This document shows positions 55,428-64,000 of a stretch of 64,000 nucleotides of DNA, one piece after another (the first letter of the stretch is position 1; every line of letters starts with the position of its first letter). The position numbers and the translations under genes are program-made. This DNA is from Melampsora larici-populina 98AG31 (taxonomy: Eukaryota > Basidiomycota > Pucciniomycetes > Pucciniales > Melampsoraceae): assembly GCF_000204055.1 (NCBI RefSeq), contig NW_006768843.1:123567-187566 (forward strand), read 5' to 3'. The notes beneath the pieces were generated by a model. That model had not been told where the DNA came from and ran no database searches. It saw nothing but the letters and a program-made list of their open reading frames with translations.

Positions 55428-58400
55428 TTGATTGAACATTTCCACTCAATAAATCTTCCATTGGTGTGTAAACTTGACTATCAGTTCCCTTTGCTTCTCT
55501 GCTTGACATACTTAGAATCCTTGCAAACAGGCAACATGGCAATGTTAGGATTACAAGAAGCTACTCATCTAATGGTCAGTCAATATAATTGGCTTGGGAC
55601 AATTTTTTTGGTGAGCTTTTTCACCATATCCCTATTTCTGGGAATCTTAAAAGTTTGCTCACTGACCATGCATATTACAACACGCCAGACCAACAATCTT
55701 GGAATGGAGAGTATCTTATCTACTCTTCAAGTATCCACAAAACCTAGCCCTTCAACGTTTTCTAGTAGGAAAATTGATATCTCTCAATGTGTTTGCTTGG
55801 GCTATATTTGTTGCCTTACAAGCAGTGTGTGAATATTTCATCCAATTTTCCATGGGTAAAGCTACCTTTCCCGGTGAAATCCAGATTCTGTATATCTCAT
55901 CTTCATGGGCAAAACTAATAAACATATGGGAATTTATCCTAATCTATTGTTGCATGAAATTGATTTTTCTTTTAACACTTATCAATGAGATGATTGATAG
56001 AGTTGTAAAAACTTTATCCAATTATTCTTTTGCAGGTTTTTCTTGGGGGCTTGTGAGGGTTGTGCCACAGCCGGTTTTATGATGACCACATCAATGTTAG
56101 TCAATTCTTTCCTGTTTCACAAGCACTGACTATTTCTTTTTTGATAGGATATGTCAAGATAATGAACCTTTTTGACTCAATGTATGATTAAAACAGGTTT
56201 TATACACATCATGAGCAAGGCATCCGGACGGGCTTTTGGTTTTTGATGTCTGTCAGTTATTTTATTTAATTTCCAAAGACACGTTTTTTTACCGGGTTTG
56301 ATTTGTGTTGCTCAGTCCATGGTGCATCACATTTTTAGGGTTTGTTGGTGGCCACTGGAAGCTTCATTAGCTATGGAGTACTTCATATCGAGCCATCAAT
56401 TGTGATCCTCGTTGTTCTCCATTCATGTCTTTCCATGTGCTTGGATTTTGAAAACTCGGCATAGACTTTTCAATGGTGCATTGAAGGAACCCAAAGGAAC
56501 AAAGTCCTTTAGATATTATAACTGACAGACTTTAAACTTCTTTCTTTAACCAACAGATGGAACCGTGGCAATGGTTCTTTGTCATCATTGGAATTGTAAC
56601 ATTCTTGGTTTCTGTAGCCCTTTATCTTTTCTTTCCTGATTCACCTACCACCACTTGGTTATTGACTCCAGAAGAAATGATCAAGGATGTATCAAGACTA
56701 AGAGTCAATTGCACTGGTGTTAGTAGCCTGATTATGTGTTCTTATATGTTTGAGATATGTAGAACTGATACAGAAGAAGCAATTAATTTAGATTGAGAAT
56801 AAGAAATTCAAAAAATATTTAGCAATTGAAGCTTTTAAAGACCCAAGGACTTGGATGTGGGTTACTTATTGCATACTGGCCACTATTCCTAACATCTCTC
56901 ATCAACAAGCATTGATTGTGAGTGAAGGTTGTCCTGTCAAAATTGCTGTATTCTTCAAGAAGTAACAAAAGAGGTACATCAACAAGAATGTATGATGATG
57001 ATGATATAGGTGATTGATAAACCACGCCGACATAAAAGTGAATTTGACACCGGATTTCTTTAGCTCGGATTATTCAAGATTTGTCTGGAGGTCATACAGT
57101 TTGGAGCGACCTGTAAAGGCTTCAGGAAGACTCTGAACCGTTCTGAAGCTGGTATCTGGTGTGTACGCAAGTTGGTGTCATCCCTTTGATTCGGTCCAAA
57201 CCAATCTGACGCCCGCTTCCTGCGTGTGTGACGCCGAGTTCAGACATCAGCATTAGAGGTTAGATTCTTGGCAGCTTGTGGCTTGTTTGCATGCACAAGG
57301 ATCGATTATTCGATGTGCAAATCAATTATTTGATGTGTTCACTTGAAAGCAAGTTCATCAATTGTTTGATGTGTTACCCTTGAAAGCTTAAGATTGCCTG
57401 AGATGCAAAAACAAGGGCAGCAGAAGCGAAAGGAGAGAAGAGATTGCTTATGTTGGGGCATTATAGGTTGTGGATTTTGCATTTCAACGACATACATCTT
57501 AACAGACCTTGGTACATAGGTGCTTTCAGCGAGTGGACTTCACTCAATAGTTATCATTTGTTGGCTGGAAACATAGCCATCCCATATGCTCGAGAGCTCT
57601 CAAGCGTATCTTCAGCTTTAGGGTCCTAAATAGATACCTTGAGATCCTCCGCAATGAGTCTCAAAGAAACGTCAATTTGATCATTACAAGCAAAGTAGTA
57701 ATTGTGCGGATAAGATGTAGGTAACTGTGATGGATCAATGTCTGGGAAAAAGTGATTGAAAAGGTCTTGATTGTTGTAGGAATCACGATATTGATCAGTA
57801 TTGGAGATCATTGGATCAGGTCTTGGATTTCTTTGATTGTGATGATGCAGGCAGTGGGGGTGTTGTGGTTTGGAATGGATTATATGAGAGTAGCAACTCA
57901 CGAATTCTGTCACTGACTCTCCCCTATGGTACATAATATGAGCAGTAAGAAGGGGTACAAGCCTTTTGCTTTCTTTCTCAATCACGGTGTCAACCTTTTG
58001 AAAAGTGGGCGTCACTGCTATTTTAACCCAATGTGAAAGAGATAACATTCAGTCGCAATCCAAAAAACCGGCTTCAGACTTTCACGGAAGTCACTACAGC
58101 TTCACAGCTACCGCATGGCTGTTTCAGACGTGCAGTGTACCTGTATGACCTCCAGACAAATCTGGAATAATCCGAGCTAAGGAAATCCGGTGTCAAATTC
58201 ACTTTTATGTCGACGTGGTTTATCAATCGCCATGATATAATCACATCCTGATCTTATGATTACGATAGATAAAAGCCATTGGTTATGATGTGTTCCAAAC
58301 CAGTCTCTTAAATTCAGTGATTGGCTTTGTACAAAGCTCAGCTATCCTTCTTGGTGTAGCCTTGGTTCGTTTTTTCAAAGACTCGAGATCAAATGTGGCT

Positions 58401-58740
58401 GGTGAGTTATGTCACTCAAAAGCACTTCCCATCTTCTTCTCCGTTCAAACATCCATCTGGTAAATTCATTCTGATCATCAATACTTCCAATAGTGGAAAT
58501 GTCGACTGTCAATTTAATCGGAGCGGTCTATTTGATTGTCTTACCCTGGTCAAATGTTGTAGGACTTCTCTTAGCTATTTGTTTGAATTGTGTTTCCATA
58601 TATTGAATCTATATTTCCCAATTGTAGAACACATTACAGTCCAGGCTTTTGTCCATGACGGTATGAACAAAGCAATCGGAGTTAAAGACAAAACAAGGAC
58701 TTGTAGGCGACCAATTAGAATAGTAAAAGATAAAAGACAA
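55428..58740 (+). pseudogene. captured MFS transporter (allantoate permease-like), decayed
   Basis: Ordered fragments of a major facilitator protein: CLTYLESLQTGNMAMLGLQE and SQYNWLGTIF (55,500-55,620); LALQRFLVGKLISLNVFAWA (about 55,740-55,800); FLGACEGCATAGFMMTTSM (about 56,038-56,095); FYTHHEQGIRTGFWFLMS (about 56,195-56,250); EPWQWFFVIIGIVTFLVSVA and FPDSPTTTWLLTPEE (56,560-56,690); AFKDPRTWMWV (about 56,832). After a nested TIR element come QTSLLNSVIGFVQSSAILLG (58,300) and LPWSNVVGLLLAICLN (about 58,540). Motifs are those of the Dal5/anion:cation symporter family, proton-driven nutrient uptake at the plasma membrane. Introns, frame changes and the insert make it a pseudogene. It runs antisense to the Helitron that carries it. 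Confidence 0.85.
57009..58231. mobile_element. 1.2-kb TIR element in the MFS pseudogene, 8-bp target duplication
   Basis: Left end GGTGATTGATAAACCACGCC; the right end, inverted, GGCGATTGATAAACCACGTC. The arms continue to match for roughly 90 bases (through GAATTTGACACCGGATTTC and CTCGGATTATTC). The 8-base word ATGATATA flanks both sides (57,001-57,008 and 58,232-58,239). A 140-codon minus-strand frame inside (57,626-58,048) has His/Pro/Asn-rich stretches and matches no family I know. An 8-bp duplication with long GG-starting TIRs could be MULE-like or hAT-like; unresolved. Confidence 0.85.
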
Positions 58741-59136
58741 TAATAAAGGTAGTTTTATAATGAGTTGATAAGTTAAGAGAAACTTAGTTTGGGAGGGGTA
58801 GATTGGTTTGGATGATTCAAAAAATCAGATACCACAGGTCTATTTATAGGGTTGAAATGAACACAGGTTGAAAGCAGGGAACACAACATTCGGAGTAAGT
58901 GATGGAAAAGCTCGGGATTTGAAAAGGCATTATAAAAAGCTCACGATTGCAGTTTAACGCGCACAAAGGGGTTTCAGGTCGCCAGCACAAAGGGATTGCA
59001 GGTCACTGGAACAAAAAAATTACAATTGACATTAGAAAAGCAGCAAAATGGCGAGAAAAAGGAGCCGGAGCCAAGAGGATCAAACGGTATTGAGCGGTCC
59101 TTCATGCGGGTGGCTTGTACGTATTTATATTTTAGA

Positions 59137-59249
59137 TTCTTATTGTATTTACAAATTACTATTTGCAATACATATATTTAAATAAAAAGACCCATCTGAA
59201 TTCCCATTAGTGAGCTTAGAGTACTCCAAAAGGATACCCTATCCTCACA
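59137..59249 (+). repeat. right LTR of the gypsy element, part 2
   Basis: Resumes with TTCTTATTGTATTTACAAAT and ends CCTATCCTCACA at 59,249, matching the left LTR end. The flank GATCT at 59,250-59,254 is one mismatch from GCTCT left of the element. Confidence 0.95.
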
Positions 59250-59471
59250 GATCTGCCACCAGGCTTCACCGAAGTTGACAGTCTTCCAGGGGTTTTTCTG
59301 TGCCTTGCTTGCGGTGGAAACTGCAACATCAAGCTGTCTTCGGTTTGAAGGCACTGTCAAAACCAAAGTCATTTAGACAATCTCCGCCAATAGAATGTTT
59401 GTCCAATCACTGCGTCATCCCCAAACGACAATCACAAGGATTCCGACTCAAACGTCTCACCTGAGCCAGAT

Positions 59472-62400
59472 TTGGACCCAGAGTTTCCAAGTCCAATTGT
59501 TGCGGCTCAAATCATAGACTCAGAAGACAAAGAAGATAGAAGACAATATAACTCACGCCAAAACACAATCATGGATCTTTGGACTCAAGATCAATCTGGA
59601 GTTTTTGAAAACTTATCTCGAAATCATGATCACATCAATGATGACGATGACGATGACGACGACGACCCACATCTCAGAAGTGAAGGATCCGATCATCTGT
59701 CAGACAGCTCAGCACAAGAAATAATTGTGGATGATAATGAGTCACCTTGGGCACCTTTCTCAAGTTTAGAGCAAATTGTTGGTTTATTGGTACTGGGAAC
59801 CACCCGGACAACAATGACAGTCAGCGAATACAAAAATGTCTGATCTTTTATTGGCTTCTTGGATGTTCACCTGCCTGGATACAAAAGCCTTTGAAACATT
59901 TGTGAGAAACTGAAGAAACGCTATGGGTTTGATGTTTCCAAAAGTGTCAGCCCTTTGGGGACACCTTGTTTTGCGTTAAAAGTCAAGCAAATCCTATCAC
60001 AAGAGTTAGGCAATCCTCATGTTGCTGAGCATTTGCAGTTCATTCCCGAATTACCAAGCACGACATCCAAAATCAATTGCCTAGCTCAGTCAAAGAAATG
60101 GAGGGAAGAGCTTGACAGGGATCTACGCCTTCAGATGATCGATCTACCAGGACATTTCTATATATTCGAACATGTTCAACTTCTTTCCAAATCTATTGTC
60201 ATTCCACAATTTTTCCATCAAGAGGGGACAGAGATCTTTGCAAAATGTGCCGTTGCACACCAATCTTTTTCAAAGGATCAGGAAGGCAACCCACATAGAC
60301 GCTTGTGCTTCGCATCAGCTTCGAATTTCGACTCGCCGGCCTTATCAGGAATCAATGTGAAGCAGTTCTTGAAAGTTTTTGATAAGATTGAAGTACACAA
60401 TGATGTCTCAATGAAGCGTTTCTGTGGTGATTCAATGTATGGTGAGCTTTTATTCAATAGTCAATGAATATTCCACTTTGTACTTATCAATTTGCCTTCC
60501 AGAGGATGTTGAAGCAGGAAAGTTTTTGAAAGTGCCACTTCAGAATCCGTGGCGCAAAAAGGCTGATGTCAAACTGATAGGACATGTTCCCATTGTTTTG
60601 TATTGCAACAATCCATCCGGAAATATATGAAAACGGTGGAACAAGCACATTGCGTTCTATTTTACATTGGCCGGCTTGCCTCCAAAATTATTTAATCAAG
60701 AATACAACTGCCATTTCTTGACAACATCAAACACCGCCGGAGCGTTAAAGTTAGCCGACCCTGTGGTAGATGAACTCAAGTAAGCTGTTTCTGCTTTTTG
60801 TAACCTTTCATTTCGTGATGATGGGAATTAATGCATTGCGTCTGTGTGGGGTCCAGTGATATTTCAACACATGGATTTGTGGCCTATGATCATCAGACAC
60901 AGACAGAAGTCTTGGTAATGACTGCTGTACTGTGTCATTTGGGTGATTCTCCAATGCATGTGGAGGTCACCAATACCATGAACCCAACAGTTTCTTTATC
61001 TCCTTGTTGTGTTTGTGACTTGAAGGTTGAAACCTTGCTTAAGAAAAGGTCCGCGACATATGTCAGTAATTTTGTTGGTGTTGATGAACATGGACACAAG
61101 GTACTTTTCCGTCATTCAGAAAACTCTCCCACCTTTGTTGATTTCCAATATGTTTCTGAATGACAGTTGTGTCTGCCTGCGCGGAGCTGGTCAACGACAA
61201 AGGAAGGTACACACGACCTCTGGACACTGGCACAAGGCCCAGGAACAATCAGCGCATTTGACACTGAGTCAGGATGGCTGGGTCTTCGAGACACCCTTAA
61301 TGCAACATTTGTTAAACGCGTGCAAGAATGGTTTCGTTCTAAGAAGTACTCAAATGAAGAGATGCACGAAATGTGTGACGACCTCAACAAAAAATTTGGG
61401 GAGCACTTGTTCAATCCCTTTCTGCGTTTAAAAGGTAAGTCAGGAGGAATTTAAAGTTTTCTCTTTAAATTGAACTCGTTGATTGGCTAACCTTTGTGGT
61501 GTAGGATTCAATGGCCATCGAGATACGCCTGTGGAAATTTTGCACGTTATTTTGTTGGGCGTGGCAAAATACCTATTACATCATCAGATGCAGAGCTGCT
61601 CTGCTAGCAAAAAGAACGACATTTGGGGTTGTTGGCAATCTTTCAAGACATCTGGGTTGAATATCCCTCCGATCCAGCCCAAGGCCATGATCAATCATTT
61701 TCTTGGTATGACTGGCAAGGAGTTCCGCACAGTACTCCAAGCGGTGCCGTTAATTTTTTTTCAATGTTCATCATCCGAAGAAGAACGTGAAACTTGGACA
61801 ACATTATCCCACTTGGCACCCTATATGTTTCAGACCAAGATTTCTGACATGAAGTCATACCTCAAGGAACTCGGCATCTTAATTCAAAGGTCCCTTCGGT
61901 CAATTGTACAATTGACGGCTAAATGGTGCAACAAACCAAAGTTCCATATGCTGATCCACATCTGCGAATCCATTGGACGGTACGGTCCTGCATGCTTGTG
62001 TGCCACTGAAAACTTTGAGGGATACAACGGTAACACACGCAATTCTTCAATTCATTCAAATCATTTGAGTCCTAGCAAAGACATTGCAAATTCATTCAAT
62101 AATCACCGATTGATCAGATCAATCACAGCAGGTTGTCTGAACCGTGGAAAGAATCTGGACTGTTACGTCCGTGCTGGAAGTAAAGTCATTGAATTATTTA
62201 AAACTAATACCTTGTTTCAAAAGGCGCTAGGCTATAATTCCAAGTGGAATGAACCAAAAGATTTCAAAAGTGGATGTGAGACACAGCACATTCATTTTGA
62301 TTGACAGATTAACAGACATGCTGATTCCGCTCTTCATTATAGATGCTCACCCATAACAACCTTCAGATCCCGAGTCACACATCCCTAACGCGATTTTGGA

Positions 62401-63275
62401 AGCCGATCTGTCTAAGAAATGGAACCTTTTGGCTTCACTTACGTTGAAGAATGGCCGATCTTTTGGAGGAGGTGACTTCATTTTGGTATATTCCTTCTTC
62501 TGAGCCATCTCATATAAACACAACCTTCAAGGTTTTCACAATGATGTCTCTTAACCTTCCACCACACCTTTCAGGTCAAATCACAACATCTGCTCACAAG
62601 ATTTACGTCAAACAAGATGATTGGCAGGGTCAACAGAATATGGATTGCTGGGGGTTCATCAGCGCACAAGTGCAAGATTGAAGTGTCAAGGTGTAAGACT
62701 GGATCAGTCAGTGATCTATATGGCATGTGCGAAATTCAAGAAACGGATTCAAAGGTGTGGATAAATCCAATGGTAAGGCTCTGTGTGGATTCCTCTCAAT
62801 AATAAGGACGTGGGACTGACTTTGACCGGGTTAGGACATTGAGGGTATACTCAATATACAACACCACTGCCACAAAAGTGGCTGCACTGTTAAAAAGGAC
62901 AGGCCGGTGATGATTGAAAGACGAGTTTCAACACTACGGGAATTTGTTGTCGTTCACGAAGAGACAGCATTCTTTGTCCTAAACTCGGCTGCCTTTTATT
63001 CTTCAGAACTACATCGTTATTGGACAAATATCAGATTTAACGCGGTCAGTCCCTCAGAATGGAGAGACACAATATCAACTGGTGTAAACAATTGGGAAGC
63101 TTCGTTGAGGAAAAAACAAGATCAAAAGGAACTGAAGGAACAAAAACAAAAGGACCAAGAAGAAAAAAGACAAAATGTGCAGACCAGTAAGAAGAGAAAG
63201 GGAAATATCAACGCTGGGGAAGCAGAGCAACAATCTGGACCAGTGGCAGGCCCTTCAAATACAAAGCAAAAGTAA
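59472..63275 (+). pseudogene. CACTA (TNP2-type) transposase, nearly full length, broken
   Basis: An acidic N-terminus with an Asp run (59,638-59,668) leads to SPWAPFSSLEQIVGLLVLG. Stops TGA at 59,841-59,843 and 59,892-59,894 interrupt what continues as SPLGTPCFALKVKQILSQEL and QSKKWREELDRDLRLQMIDL. Inferred introns at about 60,441-60,501, 61,102-61,167 and 61,434-61,504 join later exons: EDVEAGKFLKVPL, RWNKHIAFYFTLAGLPPK, LCHLGDSPMHVEVTNTMNP, DTLNATFVKRVQEW, and GHRDTPVEILHVILLGVAKY with CNKPKFHMLIHICESIGRYG. The DSPMH and HRDTPVEILH blocks are TNP2/CACTA transposase hallmarks. A decayed C-terminus ends at a Lys/Glu-rich tail (62,907-63,275). Terminal CACT repeats were not found. It would cut and paste CACTA elements if intact. 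Confidence 0.8.
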
Positions 63276-63667
63276 CGGAGATAACAATAATGACGGTTTC
63301 AATTTTTGATGTCCTTTAATGTGCTTTTCTGTTATTCTTAATTTCTGAAACATGTTCACTTTTCTTTATTTGGTATTGATATATAATGTTTGTGGAGGAT
63401 TTATTTACATTCTTATTATGATTAAAAATGAAATGCAATCAAGGTGTTCTTGTTATCATTGTGCTATTCTGCTTGAGATATTCCGAAAGGACCTTGTCAA
63501 ATTTTCATGATGTGCTCAAAATGAACCGTGTGTCACACACGGCTGTCACAAGCAACTGAGTGACAGTTGTCTGAATCTGAAACCTTCATTGGCTTTCCTC
63601 AATCATCTTTTCTTTGTCACTTTCGTCATTGTCACACCCCAACTTCCACCCTTTCTCAGAACTTCTG
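63276..63667. other. spacer, no gene recognised
   Basis: AT-rich stretch between the CACTA tail and the partial gene at the window end. A short inverted word (CCGTGTG-tca-CACACGG, 63,525-63,541) may be a hairpin. No CACT-type terminus was seen. Confidence 0.5.
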
Positions 63668-64000
63668 ATGTCTCAACGCCAACAATGGTTTTTCCCCGCG
63701 CCTCCAAAGAGCCAGACGCAAAACTCCAATGCGGCTCCGCTTCTGGTTCCATCAACTTCTCAAGTTTTGAACAAGCGCCGCATCAGCGAGCGCACCAAGG
63801 CAGCAGCTGAAGTTGAAGAAACCTCTTCAAAGCACGTCAAAACCACGCCGGCGACCAAAACAAAGCAAATCACTTCTGTAAAGAAAGCGAAGCAAACCCA
63901 ACCGACCTCCGGCAAATCGAAGAGTCAAGCAAGCAAGGCAAATCAATCTACCAAAGGTAAACAACGCAAGGTTACGCCGCCTCGTACTCCGACTCCCACA
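63668..64000 (+). CDS. start of a Lys/Ser/Thr-rich basic protein, runs off the window
   Basis: ATG at 63,668 opens a frame with no stop through base 64,000 (111 codons). It begins MSQRQQWFFPAPPKSQ, then becomes strongly basic and low-complexity (NKRRISERTKAAAEVEE, TPATKTKQITSVKKAKQ, KSKSQASKANQSTKGKQRK, TPPRTPTPT). Basic disordered leaders of this kind precede DNA-binding transposase domains in many rust hAT and other elements, but a host chromatin protein is equally possible. A GGTAAAC donor-like site lies at 63,956. No domain is visible in the part present. Confidence 0.5.
   Translation, partial: MSQRQQWFFPAPPKSQTQNSNAAPLLVPSTSQVLNKRRISERTKAAAEVEETSSKHVKTTPATKTKQITSVKKAKQTQPTSGKSKSQASKANQSTKGKQRKVTPPRTPTPT

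Larger units (their letters stand above)
54903..59136 (-). mobile_element. 4.2-kb non-autonomous Helitron inserted in the right LTR
   Basis: On the minus strand it starts TCTAAAATATAAATACG (5' TC at 59,136) and ends with the palindrome TGCGGGCATGCCCGCA (54,913-54,928), then TGGTCTCTAG at 54,903 (read 5' to 3'). The host bases are A at 54,902 and T at 59,137. The intact left LTR shows the empty site TTTTA|TTCTTATT, so the boundaries are exact with no target duplication, as Helitrons insert between A and T. It encodes no Rep/helicase. It carries an MFS transporter pseudogene in opposite orientation, and that is cut by a TIR element. Confidence 0.93.
43629..59249 (+). mobile_element. Ty3/gypsy LTR retrotransposon with chromodomain, split by a Helitron
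   Basis: LTR-to-LTR element of about 11.4 kb once the 4,234-bp Helitron in the right LTR is discounted. Order: left LTR, spliced leader and gag-like exons, two coiled-coil frames, gag-pol frame, integrase end with chromodomain, polypurine tract, right LTR. Protease-RT-RNase H-integrase order makes it Ty3/gypsy. LTRs begin TGTCAG and end CTCACA. By eye they differ at roughly 15-20 positions over about 1.08 kb, so insertion is fairly recent. The pol is broken after 52,832 by frame changes and stops. Confidence 0.93.

Noticed and set aside
57180..57440. Direct repeats around TCAATTATTTGATGTG as a CRISPR-like array
   Set aside because: Only two or three irregular units without constant spacing, in a eukaryotic transposon interior.
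59638..59668. Asp-run (GAC/GAT repeats) as a microsatellite
   Set aside because: It is in frame in the acidic N-terminus of the CACTA transposase, where acidic runs also occur in the other copy.
59351..63560. CACTGTC near 59,351 and GAGTGACAG near 63,559 as the CACTA element ends
   Set aside because: The words do not extend into matching inverted arms and no 3-bp duplication could be paired.

Overview
The window looks like a transposon-packed stretch of a rust fungus genome (Pucciniales, Basidiomycota). The evidence is short GT-AG introns of about 50-90 bases, AT-rich spacer, and element families known from rusts: a FAR1/MULE transposase with an RTC4-like and OTU tail, TNP2-type CACTA transposases, a spliced Ty3/gypsy element, a tyrosine-recombinase retroelement and Helitrons. 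No intact housekeeping gene was found. An assembly gap lies at 28,272-28,371.

Layout. 1-11.8 kb: AT-rich spacer with a decayed hAT-like fragment, patches resembling a GH31 alpha-glucosidase, and several GC-rich or fold-back repeats. 11.8-17.5 kb (minus): one long broken MULE gene, split by a 623-bp CACTA-like MITE. 18.1-19.05 kb (minus): the N-terminal part of a CACTA transposase. About 19.8-38.2 kb (plus): a large Helitron with a Rep/helicase gene (three in-frame TGA stops) and a recognisable 3' end (hairpin then CTCTAG before T). 38.7-43.4 kb (minus): a DIRS-like tyrosine-recombinase retroelement with damaged catalytic residues. 43.6-59.25 kb: a Ty3/gypsy element with nearly identical LTRs. 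Its right LTR is cut by a 4.2-kb Helitron, which carries a captured MFS transporter pseudogene, itself cut by a 1.2-kb TIR element. 59.5-63.3 kb: a second, more complete CACTA transposase pseudogene. 63.67 kb to the end: the start of a basic protein that runs off the window.

The most striking content is in the large Helitron. Six small genes, on both strands around the Rep/helicase, share one plan: a short first exon, a 339-399-base second exon, a 144-153-base third exon and a C-terminal exon, nearly all with phase-0 introns. Their proteins have little overall identity, yet all six third exons hold the same motif, G-x6-G-x-[VI]-x2-[YF]-x6-W. A similar strand pattern recurs in exon 2. I infer two OB-fold-like modules, possibly single-stranded-DNA-binding helpers for rolling-circle transposition. 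Five of the six are intact.

A second theme is the style of decay. Most premature stops in the MULE, the Helitron, the DIRS-like and the CACTA genes are TGA preceded by T, as expected if TCGA became TTGA. Two catalytic losses in the DIRS-like element fit the same TCG to TTG change. This matches the RIP-like CpG mutation known in Pucciniomycotina repeats.
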